From: Archivesica marissinica
Taxonomy: Eukaryota; Mollusca; Bivalvia; Venerida; Vesicomyidae
Direction: 5' to 3'
Length of the DNA: 64,000 bases
Assembly (NCBI GenBank): GCA_014843695.1
Contig: CM026393.1
Location: 6,968,033 to 7,032,032 of the forward strand
The position numbers were made by a program, and so were the translations under genes. The notes beneath the pieces were generated by a model. That model was not told the origin of the DNA. It did not search any database and saw only the letters and a program-made list of their open reading frames with translations. Shown one piece after another: positions 1-11,318 of the stretch (the stretch's first letter is position 1; each line of letters opens with the position of its first letter).

Positions 1-1297
1 TGTCCAATACGACACCGAGTCAAACGAACTTGTTCTTTTCGTTTTAGTTTTGTACGATATGTACTTGAAAATATGGGTTTAATTTCATGTAACTTATTTC
101 CAACTTGTTTGTCCCAATTTATTTGACATTTACTATCGACATATTTCCTAATATTGTATTTTAAATCCGTATGCGGTATTTTAGAGTTTGTTATTGGCAA
201 GTCTAAAGCAGACTTTGCTAGAAAATCAGCTTCATCATTTCCTCGTATGTTTATATGACTGGGAATCCAACAAAAAACAACAGTTTTTGAGGAGCTAATA
301 GATATGTATCGTCTAAAAATTTGTTGAATTAGGGGGTTGGAATGGTTTGGTTGTTTGAGAGATGTTAAAACCGACAAAGAGTCGGAAAATATACTAAATT
401 TGTCGTTTTCGTTAACAGTTATAAGGGAAAGAGCTAGGTCGATAGCTTGTGTTTCTGCAGAGAAAATTGAACTGTCATCAGGTAATCTTACAGTACTTGA
501 TTTAGTATGGGTAACTGCTGCACATGCAACCTTTTCAAGTCTTTTTGAGCTATCTGTGTAGATGGATATATAATCTTTATATTTAGATTTTATTTCTAAA
601 AATTTTGTTTTAAAAATATCTGGACTAGTTTCACTTTTCTTATTCTCATACAAATGAAGATCTAAAATACTGTTTGGGGTAGTCAAAGTCCACGGTTCTT
701 TATTTAACAACTTGTTTTCTTGTATAATTGTTGTATCTATTTTTGCTTCTACTAATAATGGTTTAATACGGAGACCTAGTGGTTTTATGGCGGATGGAGA
801 GTTTCCGTAAACTATTTTGTTTTTAGGCTCGAAAACGCAATTGAATGCAGGATTTTGGGATTTGCAGCTAGTTTGGTTGTATATTGTAACGAGAGTTTCT
901 CTCTCCGTATGTATAAAGAGGGTTCATTTGTTTCAGCATATAAGCTTTCTACGGGAGATGTGCGAAAAGCTCCTAGAGCCAGTCGTAGACCTTGATGATG
1001 TATTGTATCTAACTTTTTCAAGTAGGATTTTCTCGCCGATCCATACACAATGGATCCGTAATCCAGTTTGGAAAGGATAAGTGATCTGTATAGATTTATA
1101 AGAACTGGACAATCGCTTCCCCAATTTGTATTGGAGAGCACCTTCAAAATATTTAGATCTTTTAGACATTTCGTCCGTAGATAATTTATATGAGGTATGA
1201 ATGTTAATTTTTTGTCAAATATAAGTCCTAGGAATTTTACTTCTTCTACTACAGGAATTTGTGAACCGTAAATTTTTAAATTTGGATCTGGATGTAA
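1..1297 (-). pseudogene. LINE ORF2 C-terminal part: post-RT region and RNase H (partial at window edge)
   Basis: This continues the ORF2 frame beyond an in-frame TGA at 1298-1300. The frame then reads through a post-RT region (812-1297) with a block reading SLILSKLDYGSIVYGSA. A one-base shift near 855-862 changes frame. The next frame carries an RNase H domain with all four expected acidic positions visible: D in YTDSS (546-560), E in AETQA (about 445-458), D in FSDS (about 380-391) and D in GNDEAD (about 228-246), the last after PSHINIRG. RNase H removes the RNA strand during target-primed reverse transcription. The usual YTDGS is YTDSS here. The frame is still open at base 1, so the C-terminus lies outside the window. 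Confidence 0.8.
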
Positions 1298-3457
1298 TCA
1301 TCTCAATTGACAGAAATGTACGCATTGAGTTTTAATTTTAGAGAATTTGAAACCATTTTCGTTTGCCCAATCTTCAAGTTTATTTAGACATTGTTGGAGT
1401 TTTTGTTCAATGGTTTCCATATTTTTAGATTTGTAGAACATTACAAAATCATCTACATATAAGGAGCAATCTGTTTCGTTTAAACATTTCACAATGCTAT
1501 TAATTTTAATATTAAAAAGTGTTGGGGATAAAATACTACCTTGAGGCACCCCTTGCTCTTGTTTGTATGTATCGGAGAGCGTTGAGCAAATTCTTACTTT
1601 AAAATTTCTATTTGATAAAAAATTGGCAATAAAATTTGGCAAGTGGCCTTTCAGACCAAAATCGTGTAAATCTTTGAGAATACCATATTTCCATGTGGTA
1701 TCATATGCCTTTTCTAAATCGAAAAAAACTGCTACCAAATGTTCTTTTTTTATGAAGGCATTACGAATATAAGTTTCTAGTCTTACTAGATGATCAGTTG
1801 TACATTTATTTTTCCTAAAACCCGTTTGGTAACTCGTAATCAAACTGTTTGATTCCAAGAACCAAACAAGTCTATCGTTAATCATTCTCTCCATGGTTTT
1901 ACATAGACAACTAGTTAGTTCGATGGGACGATAATTTGTGGGATTTGTATGATCTTTTCCTGGTTTGGGAATAGGAATGATTATGGCTTCACTCCATTCT
2001 TTGGGAAAGTTCTCACTTTCCCACGTCATATTAAAAATATCTAAAAGAGTTATCATTGCATTATTTGGTAAATGTTTTATAATTTGATAATGAATTTGAT
2101 CTGGACCTGTGGCCGTTTCTTTTGTTCTTTGTAGAGCAGTTTCGAGTTCTGACATATTGAATGGTAGATTATATTTTTCTTCATTTCTAGAATGAAAATC
2201 AATTTTTTCTTTCTCTTTCTCAGTTTTAAATTTCTGAAACTTCTCAGTATAGTTTGATGTTGAAAAGTTGTTTTGAAAGTTTTCACCTAAAACATTGGAT
2301 ATGTCTTTTTTTGTTAAATGGGTTCTATTATTAGATGTATTTAGATGAACAATTTTTGAGCTTTTCCTCTTGCAATTTATTTTTGCTACCATATTCCAAA
2401 CCCTTTTCATTGATGTATTAGAGTTTATAGTAGATACATATTTTTGCCATGAAGTGCGTTTTGCATTTTTTATAGTTCTTCGAGCTTTTGCTCGTGTAAT
2501 TTGTGTGTTTAAGAGATTTTCTTTTGTGGGAGTTTTATTAAATTTACGCAATGCATTCTTTCGTTTATTTATAACATTTTTACAATCGTCATTAAACCAT
2601 GGTCTAATTCTTTTAGAAGATGTAGAGGATTTCGGAATGCATTCCGTTGAAATTTTTAAAAGTGAATTCGAAAACGAGGTGATCTGATCCTCGTTCCCAA
2701 TCTTTTCCAATATCAAATGTTCTCTGCATAAAATTTGGAATTTTTCCCAATTAGCTTTTTGTAGATTCCATTGTGGGTAAAATTCATCTTTTGATTTGTT
2801 TATTTCTGTGATTACAATTGGGAAGTGGTCACTTCCATGTAGGTCATCATGTACGGACCATTCAAAATCTAAGAACATGTTTGGATGACATATACATAAA
2901 TCTAAAGCAGAAAAATGTCCTGTGGCAGGATGAAGGTATGTCGATTTGTTATCATTTAATAGACAAAGATCATTTTCAGTTATAAAGTCTTCTATTATTT
3001 TTCCTTTATTATTGATATTTGTACATCCCCATAGTTTACTATGTCCATTGAAATCTCCAACTAACATAAAAGGGTGAGGTAATTGTTCAACAAGATTCTC
3101 TAAATCATTTTGTTTTAATGGCGAGTTTTGAGGTATATAAATGGAACAAATTGTAAATGTTTTTGAAAGTGTAACCTTGGCAGCAATGGCCTGTAAATTT
3201 GTAGTCAAGTCTATTTTACTATGTGGAACAGTCTTTTTTATGAGAATGGATGATCCACCAGATGCCTGTTGACAATCATTATTTATAAAATTAAACATGA
3301 TAAAATCTTTAAAATATATATTGTCAGTCGATTTTAGGAAAGTTTCTTGCAAACAAAGGATATTTGGTGAAAGCAGAGATATAAGTATTAAAATCTCATT
3401 ATATTTTGCTTTTAGTCCCCGACAGTTCCATTGTATTATTGTATTATTCTTATCCAT
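1298..3457 (-). pseudogene. LINE ORF2: APE endonuclease and reverse transcriptase (719 aa, ends at premature stop)
   Basis: The N-terminal third is an apurinic-type endonuclease that nicks target DNA: QWNCRGLK (residues 9-16), LQETF (36-40), GDFN (134-137) and SDHFP (209-213). The reverse transcriptase follows, with NYRPIELTS before the palm, motif A in FFDLEKAYD (578-586), motif B in QGVPQGS (635-641) and the catalytic YVDD (667-670). The frame stops at a TGA after residue 719, but the same frame continues with family-like sequence, so this is a nonsense mutation and not the natural C-terminus. The start ATG lies 40 bp downstream of the ORF1 stop, a normal spacing for a two-ORF LINE. The core motifs are intact, so the copy is not very old. 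Confidence 0.9.
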
Positions 3458-3497
3458 TATTTACGGAGAGAAGATTAAAAAATGGTACATAAAAAGA

Positions 3498-4718
3498 TTA
3501 CATTTTAGTGTTTGGAGGTGGATCTGGTACCAGCTCCATGTCTTCATGTTCTAATGAAGAGAATTTATTCGATTGTTTTATGGGATCCACTGATCCCTTC
3601 GGTGGTCTATCTGAGTTTTGTTTCAGGTTGCTAGGTCCATTTGGTTTATTTGGTTTTTTTTGTTGGTTCGTTTTACTCTGTGATGAGTTCGATTTAATAA
3701 CAGATGTTGATCGGGATTTACGAGATGTTGATTGGGATGAGGATTGAGAAGATAAGTGAGTTTTTGTTTTGTCATTGGAACTGTTTTTGGCTTCGGATTT
3801 TTCGGTAATAATTTCAGTAATAATTTCATTTTGAGTGTATGCATTTTTCATTATTGGCTTATTTATTGCTGATTGAACTATTTTAGAGTATGATATATCT
3901 GGTTTATTTTCCTGAATTTTCCTTGCTTCGAAGTAAGAGATATTTTGTGAGCACTTTATTTTCATGATTTCTTTTTCTTTTATCCAAGTTTCGCATTTGT
4001 TCGATTTTGAGATGTGATCTTTTTTACAGTTTACGCATTTTGATTGATTGGGGGGCAATTTGCGGTAAGGTGATCGTTTTCACCCATACCACAATTTTCA
4101 CAAATGGAGTATTTTGTAATTTTACAGTTGTCTTCATGGTGGCCAAATTTTTGGCAGTTGAAACATCGAAGTGGATTTGGTATATATAATTCGACATTTA
4201 TATTTCTATAAAAGATTTTCAGATTTGGTGGAATAACTGTGTTGTTGAAGGTTAATAAAATTGTATTAGTTTCAAAAAATTGGCCGTCTTTTTTGTACAT
4301 GAATCTTTTAGCTTGAGTGACGCCTTGTGGAGTTAAATTGTTAACAATATCTTCGTTCGAGACTCCTTTTAAAATGTGATCTTTGATTATACCTTTGGAA
4401 CTGTTTAGAGATCTGTGTTCCGTTATAGTAACATCAATGTCGTATATTTGTTTTATTTTTAAAATATTTTCAGTTTGTGATCTGGATTTAGTTTCAACAA
4501 GTAACGTTTGGTTTCTTAGTTTTTTTTACAGATTTTGGTGATCCAATTAAACTTTCCAATGATTTTTCGATAACAAATGGAGATAGTGAGCCAATTTTTT
4601 TTTCATGCATTTCTGATTCAATAATGAAGAATTTTGGATACGCTTTAAGTGGTATTTCTGATTCGTCTGATGGTCGTGGTCGTTTTAGGGAAGCCATGGT
4701 TATTGTTTTGATGTTCAA
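3498..4718 (-). pseudogene. LINE ORF1: gag-like nucleic-acid-binding protein with zinc knuckles, two frameshifts
   Basis: ORF1 proteins coat LINE RNA. The reading starts at 4718, or more likely at the ATG at 4697 (MASLKRP). It shifts frame within or just after an A-run near 4500-4530. It then passes through a stretch reading VTITEHRSLNSSKGII, of the type common in gag-like LINE ORF1 proteins, before three cysteine clusters. The clearest is C-x2-C-x4-H-x4-C in CFNCQKFGHHEDNC (4124-4165); CENC and CVNC clusters follow. A second shift lies in a C6 run (about 4050-4055), after which a lysine/serine-rich tail reaches the stop at 3498. Both breaks are in homopolymers, so sequencing error is possible. 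Confidence 0.8.
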
Positions 4719-5240
4719 CAGAAGAGGGCACCACCCGCCTCGGAGTCCTACCAGGGAACGCAGTTTAGAGGTGGTATTCCTACCTCTAGTGTTAATGCTA
4801 CTCTTCTGTCATACTCTACTGATAGTAGAGGAAACTGTGATCCTGCCAGTAACTGGACAGTCACACAGATCCCCTATCTATCCATCGATTAACCCGTTAA
4901 GCCGCCGCTCATAAGAATCTACTTTAAGAAAGGAAAAAAGGTAGTCAACACACGGTTTGTATCTGACGATACATATATAGTAAGAAAGATAGGCAGATAA
5001 GTTTTTCGATTCCAGAGCAAGGCACGACTAGCCGATTGTCTAGGCCCGGGCCCAACCCAGACGCCACGTCTATCCGAAGCCAGGGTCGAAGTCGTGTGTT
5101 AGGAGCTGGAGATCCCTGAGCCCCCTCAACTACCAGAATCCCTATTTCCGGTTTACGGGTCGCCACCTACGGCAAACTGGTGGCGTCTGTTTTATCAGGG
5201 GATTTCACCCCAACCATCCCAGACGTAAAATGATCTATAT
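4719..5240 (-). other. LINE 5' leader (probable)
   Basis: A non-coding stretch, GC-richer than the AT-rich DNA to its right, directly upstream of ORF1 on the minus strand. It has several short inverted motifs, for example GCCACC and GGTGGC near 5160-5180. The 5' boundary near 5215-5240 is a guess from the composition change. Internal promoters of such LINEs lie here; I see no specific promoter motif. Confidence 0.45.
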
Positions 5241-5965
5241 ATTGTATCCCTACAGACAAGGGGTTAATCGATTTGTTTCAAAATGTTTCGTAAGCTAGGT
5301 GAAGGCCTAAACATACTACTAGTTAGATGATACATTGGAGTACGGTTAGATGATACATTGGAGTACTGAACTATTTGGAAGATGTTATGTGGATATTCCA
5401 TGTGAAAAATATTTCAAATAATCAAACAGTGGGATAAAATTTGTTCCCAATTTTGTATAAATTGTGCATAGTGATACGAGAATAGAAAATGTGAAACGTA
5501 CACAACACAAATGGTGATAAATACAGATGAATGTTACAATCTTCGTCCCGTGCGCTACCCACAGGCACAAATGGTAAACAAATGAGCATGTTAATATATG
5601 ATATAGCAAGGATAGAGAGAAAAGACATACATGCAGGGTTTGGGAAGGGAAAAATATTTACCTAAAGAGATTTAATTTATTTAAAATCATTTATTTATAT
5701 TTTTGTTAAACCTAGTTTGTTTTGTTCGTTTGTTTTGTTCATTTGTTTTTGTGTAGTTTTATTGTTCGCGTGTTTGAAATCCTAACAGTATAGTATTACG
5801 ATATTTTAAACATAAGTTTAATAAATTAGAAAGTTTTGTTTTGTATTTAATTTCTCAGTTTTAATGGTTATATTTTTATATTTTCTAACGCGTTTTACAT
5901 TTCTTCAGTTCTGTGGTATATTTATTTTTCAAGACTTTATTTAGTTTTAGGATATGTATTTGAAT
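5241..5965. other. AT-rich stretch, no gene recognised
   Basis: Contains a 23-bp tandem duplication at about 5322-5367 (GGTTAGATGATACATTGGAG plus three bases, twice) and a short T/G-rich run at 5715-5755 (repeats of TTTGTTTTGTTC type). Open frames here are short and show no family motif. Confidence 0.5.
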
Positions 5966-6089
5966 TTAAATTTTAGAATATGTTTTTGGTGGAACGCGGT
6001 CGGCTGGTTTCGTGGGGGTTTTACCCAACCTGCACACCAGCCAGGCAGCAGTGAATTTCTTTTGCCCCCAGCCGCTGGGGCGGGAAAAG

Positions 6090-7237
6090 GCGAGAAACCC
6101 AAACTCTCCTGAGGTACTTCTCTGTAAGCAAACAACATAGAGTTGATGAATTTGTCCCAATCTTTCGGCGCACATTCGTCGTAGCATCTGCTTCAGCGTT
6201 CCGTTAAATTTCTCCACGAGTCCATTACACATCGGATGGTATGGTGTTGTGGTCAACTGCTTCATTGATAGTAGTCGGCTGACTTCCTTCATCATCGCAG
6301 ATGTAAACTGTGTTCCACAATCTGTTAACATTTCCTCTGGTACACCTAACCTGCTAAACATGTCTACATGTGCCTCAGCTACACGTTCGGTTTCAATACT
6401 GGGTAAAGCAATCGCTTCCGGATACCTTGTAGCATAATCAACCATGGTTAAGATGCATCTATTCTTCCTATCCGTCATCGGTTCAATAGGTCCTACTATA
6501 TCTACAGCTACCCTTTTAAAAGGAATATCAATAAAAGGCATATACCCCAACGGAACTTTCATTGTTTTTCCCTTGGAAATTGTCCTCTGACAAATGTCAC
6601 ATGACCTACAATATCTAGTTACGTCCATGCCAACCCCGGGCCAATAAAACTCTGATAAGACCCTATCCATGGTCTTCCTAATCCCCAGATGTCCTCCCAT
6701 GAGAGTGTCATGTGCCAACTTAAGCACAGCTTCCCTACCCTCAGTTGGTACAACTAACTGATGCGACTTCCTCTCATCCTGAGAACTAAATTCCCGATAC
6801 ATTAAAGACCGCTTCAAGACAAATTTTACTGTCCCCGATCCCTTACATTTTCGTTTTTCCCCTGTGTTCGCTAAGCTCCTAAGTTTATCTAACCCTTTAT
6901 CATTAGTCTGCTTTTCCGCAAATTCCTGGCTGGACATATCTAACACTGGACTAGGGACACCCAATTTACGATACGGTTTTTGTTTAGCCTGTGACCGTGT
7001 CTCTACAGCCTGTACCACTACATCATTAGACTCTGGATACTTTGCCCCTGCAATGTTCCCTAACACAACATCATACATTGCATTGTCTACGCATAACGCC
7101 TCTGTTCGCCCACTAAAGTACGGACAGTCAATCTCTACCATTGCTAGCGGAAAATATCTAACACTACCATCAATGTATCGACACGCTCTATCTTTCCCCA
7201 GAAACTGGTCTGATGCCACTAACTCACTACAACACAA
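6090..7237 (-). pseudogene. Retrotransposon protease C-terminal part and integrase, truncated
   Basis: Residues 1-65 (from 7237) complete the protease fold begun in the neighbouring frame, ending in YDVVLGNIAG. A linker follows, then integrase. Zinc-binding region: H176, H183 (GGHLG), C213 and C216 (SCDIC). Catalytic triad: D246 (VDIVGP), D306 (LTDCGTQF) and E342 (VEKFNG), giving D-x59-D-x35-E with all three residues kept. The frame shifts near 6160, and for about 20 codons the sequence continues in the next frame (LFAYREVPQESLGFSPF, 6088-6138). It then loses all similarity at about 6090 and enters unrelated DNA. The truncation removes the rest of integrase. Function would be insertion of the element's DNA into the genome. 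Confidence 0.85.
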
Positions 7238-7608
7238 GTACTTCCCGTATCACGCATCACCTCTACCGGTCTTCCATTCAATCTGCCGGCTTTGGACGGA
7301 CAATTCCGATCACTTAAAGCTCCCAACTCTTCCCATGTATCATCTGTATCTGACACACAACAGTTACCTTCACCACGAGGAGGATAACCTCTACCCCTAA
7401 GACGACTACGTGGCCTAAAGTTTCCTCTACCTCTAAACTCATAAAAGGTGCTATTCGGGCGTTCATCCGACACCATCGCTACCTTATCATTCCTCCGTCT
7501 ACAGTCTTCTGCTCTGTGATTAGTCATCCCACTTCCTATATGGTGCGACCTTCCTACTATAGTCTCTATTCTGCCGAGGAAATACAGGAGTAGGGTTCTT
7601 ACTTCCAT
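7219..7608 (-). pseudogene. Retrotransposon gag C-terminus and protease active site
   Basis: A degenerate knuckle-like remnant (NHRAEDCRRR), an Arg/Gly-rich stretch (FRGRGNFRPRSRLRGRGYP) that could bind RNA, and an acidic patch are followed by the protease active-site triplet D-T-G in MRDTGSTCVVV (7243-7251). The frame then breaks, and protease continues in the frame starting at 7237. The first cysteines of the expected CCHC knuckle are missing. Confidence 0.7.
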
Positions 7609-8756
7609 TAAAACCTTTACTATCTCGGGTTACTACATTCTGAGCACCACCTCTGACCTCTGAGAACAAATCTGCTTGTATAGCCATGTCATTGGACTGG
7701 GTAAACTGTTTCTCCTTGAGAAATACATACAACTCTCTACTACATATACCAAGCAACTGATCTCTGATCAAATAATCTGTCACCGCCTCATACGTCTGCT
7801 CTACATGTCCTAATTCTAGCCATCTATCTAAATAGTTCCTAGACCGCCTTAAAAACTGAACAAACGTTTCCCCTTTCTCCGGTTTAGCAAATTTAAACCT
7901 GGTTTGGATCAAACCGTTTAAGTAATGCTACCTTAAGCTTATCATAGTCAAGAGAGTCATCAAATGGTAACCTGGAATACACATCTAGAGCTTTTCCCTT
8001 TAGTAATGCACTTAAATGCAGGGACCACTGATTTGGTTCCCAACCCTGGACTTGTGCGTAGCGTTCAAATCTCGACAAATAACTATCCATGTTATCCGTG
8101 TCTGCCTCAAAGGGAGGTAATTTTGGCCCTTTCACGTGACTAACACCCCCTGACTTCGATACACTAGGCTTACTGTCCTTAGCTAACTCTGCTAACTCTA
8201 TGGCTCTCTGATGTTCCATACCAGCTACTTCTAAAGCTCTCTTATGTTCCTCATCTGCTCTAACTCGGTCGGCTTCTATTTTATCTTTCTCCATCTCTAG
8301 TTCTATTTCTAACTTATGTTTCTCTGCTGCTCTATCTAGCTCTATTCTCCGATTTTCTCATTCATACTTCTCCTTCTCAGCGTGCCTAGCTAATTCAAAC
8401 TTCTCTCTCTCAGCTTGCCTAGCTAATTCAAGATTCTTATTTTCTAATTCTAACTTCTCCTTCTCAGCCTGTCTAGCTAATTCAAACTTCTCCTTCTCTA
8501 ATTCTAACTTCTCCTTCTCAGCCTGTCTAGCTAATTCAAACTTCTCCTTCTCTAATTCTAACTTCTCCTTCTCAGCCTGTCTAGCTAATTCAAACTTCTC
8601 CTTCTCAGCCTGTCTCTCATTCAATCGGGCCAGTCTTTCTTTCTCTTGTTCCTCTGAAACAAACTTCCTAAGTTCATCATCTTTATACCCGAGCTCCTTT
8701 CCTAGGACTGCCAAATCCTTAAGGCTACTCATGTTTCTACACCGTCTACTACCCAC
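7520..8756 (-). pseudogene. Retrotransposon gag: coiled-coil N-terminus, capsid and SCAN-like domain
   Basis: Starts at ATG 8756 or, more likely, 8732 (MSSLKDLAVLG). About residues 30-130 form a charged coiled coil made of near-identical blocks (AEKEKLELEKEKFELARQ), visible as a DNA tandem repeat at about 8380-8620. An in-frame TGA lies at 8358-8360. The same frame goes on to KGPKLPPFEADTDNMDSYLS and a capsid core ending KVALLKRF. A frameshift at about 7910 leads to GETFVQFLRRSRNYLDRW and LIRDQLLGICSRELYVFLKE, which resembles the SCAN dimerisation domain. The product would form the capsid shell. The stop and the frameshift make this copy non-functional. Confidence 0.75.
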
Positions 8757-9480
8757 TAATTACAATAACACTAACCCACCTTATTAACTCTAAGTTAAGG
8801 GTATACAAATCCCTCTACTCTACCCTATTTTATGAATACACAACACAGTACTCACTAGTTACCCGTTGGTTACTCGCCCAATGCTGCTCTACACCTATTG
8901 CGCGGTCTCATTAATCACCCTATATTCTAGCATCGATGTCCCGCAATTAAACCACAACAATTATTATAGGTATACACATCTATAGATTAACCCACTATAA
9001 ATATAGAACCCTCACTGTCTGTAAAGACAATGTGCTTTAAATACTTAGTCTCTCCAATAAATAGAGTCACAACATTCGTCAATAATTTCCACCTACACGC
9101 TGGTAGGGTTTACAACAGGTGGGACACCTTACAGGAGACGTTCGGCTATGAATATATAGCTCTCCGTAATATGTGATGTTATGCAGTCCGTCATACAAGA
9201 TAACAAGGAACGACAACCCTCAGCACGTGCTTAACTACGCAACCTGGGAATCATCATTGGGTCTTCCTTAATATATTGAACTCACCCCAGGACACATTTC
9301 AGGTCAGTAGAGTTGTCTGTTCTGTCTTGTCTGCGACTGGAGCACACGTCTACAATATCAAAGTGTAAGCCGTTTAAGATAACCGAAATATTATAACTAT
9401 CTGTGCAACATTAAAATAGAAGAGCCTTTACAAATAGGTAGTTAAGTGTATTCTTCCCATAGATCGTACTCGACTGGATA
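8757..9480 (-). other. Retrotransposon leader between primer site and gag
   Basis: About 720 bp with no long open frame, lying between the primer-binding site and the gag start. Its position is that of the packaging and untranslated leader of an LTR element. No further motif was recognised. Confidence 0.5.
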
Positions 9481-9497
9481 TCCCACTTCTGACACCA
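9481..9497 (-). promoter_or_regulatory. Primer-binding site, tRNA-Leu type
   Basis: The minus strand reads TGGTGTCAGAAGTGGGA, complementary to a 3' end CCACTTCTGACACCA as found on animal leucine tRNAs. It begins with TGG directly after a CA dinucleotide, as expected next to a 5' LTR, and lies upstream of gag. Confidence 0.7.
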
Positions 9498-10146
9498 TGA
9501 CACAAGATGATCCAAGGGGGAGTACTCACTATGGCAGAATACTAAGACAATGTACAATATCTACAATTTATTTACATATAAATGAATGATGATGATGCAA
9601 GAGGTAATGACTGAAACGTCATTTGGCGGCCTGAAAAGTTCACGTGTTCCGTTGTTAGTTCTTTGCCGGTTAGACACTTGTTGATTTAATCATTCGCGGA
9701 ATATTTCAATGATGTAACGTTTTTTACATATATCTGGGTTGGTTCGCTCTTAAGCGTGTCGGGCCAACCTCCTATGCCGGTTTCCTGGTTGTCCGGTTAC
9801 GTGGTAACTCCGGGTCGTTCCGGTCTGCATTTCCACTGTTAGTTGCTTAGCCTGGTGGGTCTGTCGTCGCTCATCTGGCGATTACGTGGGTGACGTCCTT
9901 TGACGGCTATCCACACATTGGCAGTTCCCCAGCTGTTAGCATCTCACACTCCATGTTGCGTGCGGCTACAATTTTATAATAAGTACGTCATATTAAAGAC
10001 GAGCATCTAGTATGCATGTTCATTGGTATTCCATACCTGTGACTTAACTAAGTCGATTCCACCTGGTGTAGGCTCAGCTCCTATCTCATAGTGCCCATCG
10101 CATCTAATTCACCAGTTTCCGCGTAAATACATACAGTTTCGTGACA
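9498..10146 (-). repeat. Candidate 5' LTR of the Gmr1-like element
   Basis: The inner edge is fixed by the primer site: the minus strand ends CTTGTGTCA just before it. The outer edge is my best guess at 10146, where the minus strand would begin TGTCACGAA, giving TG...CA ends and a short imperfect inverted repeat (TGTCAC / GTGTCA). With no 3' LTR in the window the outer edge cannot be confirmed. Confidence 0.4.
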
Positions 10147-11318
10147 TCTTATCAATTATGTGATTACATCGACAAAGTTCCATTATATCAATCAAGTTCC
10201 CTCATACATGAGTATATACATAATACGTCAATTTTACACTGTAAGCTGTGTACATAACACCTTAATTATTCACTGTACGCGGTGTATGGTTACATTAGTT
10301 CATAACGGACGGATGCCGTATAACGTATCGGACTGGCACCATTCATACATCAGCCGGACGATATCTCGGTGACATTCACATTTATACATCCATGACAATA
10401 TAAAGTAACAATATAAAGTAATTACATTCAAAGTATGCAACATCGTAACATGCCTTTAGACTCCTTATTCCAATGGAACATGTTTCGCCATCGGGCGAAC
10501 TATAGTTGTATAAATAACCACCTGGTTACTAATTTACAATGAATGAAACCCCGGTCAGTTCTACATAATGAACTTGTTGCGTAATCAAGTGAATGCATCG
10601 TAATCAAGTGAATGCAAACTGCATACCAAGTTCTATATACTGAACTTGTATCGCACTCAAGTGAAAGTAAACTAGATACTAAACCATTGCAATAATTTAC
10701 TCGAATAGCTATAACGCAAAAGACACCACCTTCTGCTGGTGAAAACAGTCAAGATTCCTTGCACAATTTGGCTATAAATATACAGTGAGAATAGTAGCCA
10801 AATTGAGTTTTAAAAGAAATATCTATAAATTGCACTTACGTGATCAAATCCGCATTTCGCTCTGACCAAATTCTCACAACGTTTGCTCCACTCACGGTCA
10901 GTTCGTGTTGTCTCGTTTGAAGTGAATGGTAATATGTCAGGTCTCTTACTGTGTTAAATAGTTGTTCAGCCCATGCTAATCTCACAATTCACTAAATCCC
11001 TGTGCTACCGTTATCATGTGATATGTAAAATAAACTAGTTTATAGAGGCCCTAGTATATGGATTTATTACAATCGGTTACACAGAAATAAACCTTATTAT
11101 GTTATCTCTGTCCGATATTATCCAGGAAACGCTTTAAATAGTTCCCCTATAACATCCAAGAAGATTGGATCCTCTTAGATCACTATACCTCCCCTTATAC
11201 CTGGATCTTTGAAGATGTGTTTACCTTTATTGGAAAACCCCTTCTATAAAATGGGAAAATGAGGCCCCGATTTAGGGTTATAATAATGTGTTCATTAATA
11301 CAAGAGTCTGTTGTGACA
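10147..11318. other. Unassigned stretch between LTR and 19-bp array
   Basis: No coding frame with a family motif. A diverged tandem pair of about 100 bp lies at 10555-10675 (AATCAAGTGAATGCA appears twice, with related copies). Otherwise nothing recognisable. Confidence 0.5.

Larger units (their letters stand above)
1..5215 (-). mobile_element. Non-LTR retrotransposon (RNase H-bearing, I/Nimb-like), decayed, 3' end outside window
   Basis: Read on the minus strand, the order is a GC-richer 5' leader (about 4720-5215), a zinc-knuckle ORF1 (3498-4718), an endonuclease-reverse transcriptase ORF2 (1298-3457) and an RNase H domain running off the left edge. Zinc-knuckle ORF1, APE endonuclease, RT and RNase H together fit the I/Nimb-type LINE groups; the exact clade is inference. 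The copy is inactive as read: two frameshifts in ORF1, one in-frame stop after the RT and one frameshift before RNase H. The two ORF1 breaks sit in or near homopolymer runs, so some could be assembly errors rather than real decay. The 5' end is not sharply defined, and no target duplication can be tested because the 3' end is missing. Confidence 0.85.
6090..10146 (-). mobile_element. Ty3/gypsy retrotransposon, Gmr1-like, 5' two-thirds only, decayed
   Basis: Minus-strand order: candidate 5' LTR (9498-10146), primer-binding site (9481-9497), leader, coiled-coil and SCAN-like gag, aspartic protease, then integrase. Integrase follows protease with no RT or RNase H between, the order described for Gmr1-type Ty3/gypsy elements, where RT lies after integrase. 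SCAN domains are held to descend from Gmr1-like capsids, which fits the SCAN-like gag. The element breaks off within integrase near 6090, so RT, RNase H and the 3' LTR are absent. It carries one in-frame stop and several frameshifts. An RT deletion in an ordinary element is the alternative, but about 100 residues of family-like linker between protease and integrase argue against it. Confidence 0.7.

Noticed and set aside
3297..3747. Plus-strand open frames over the LINE
   Set aside because: Antisense shadows of ORF1 and ORF2, whose minus-strand motifs are clear.
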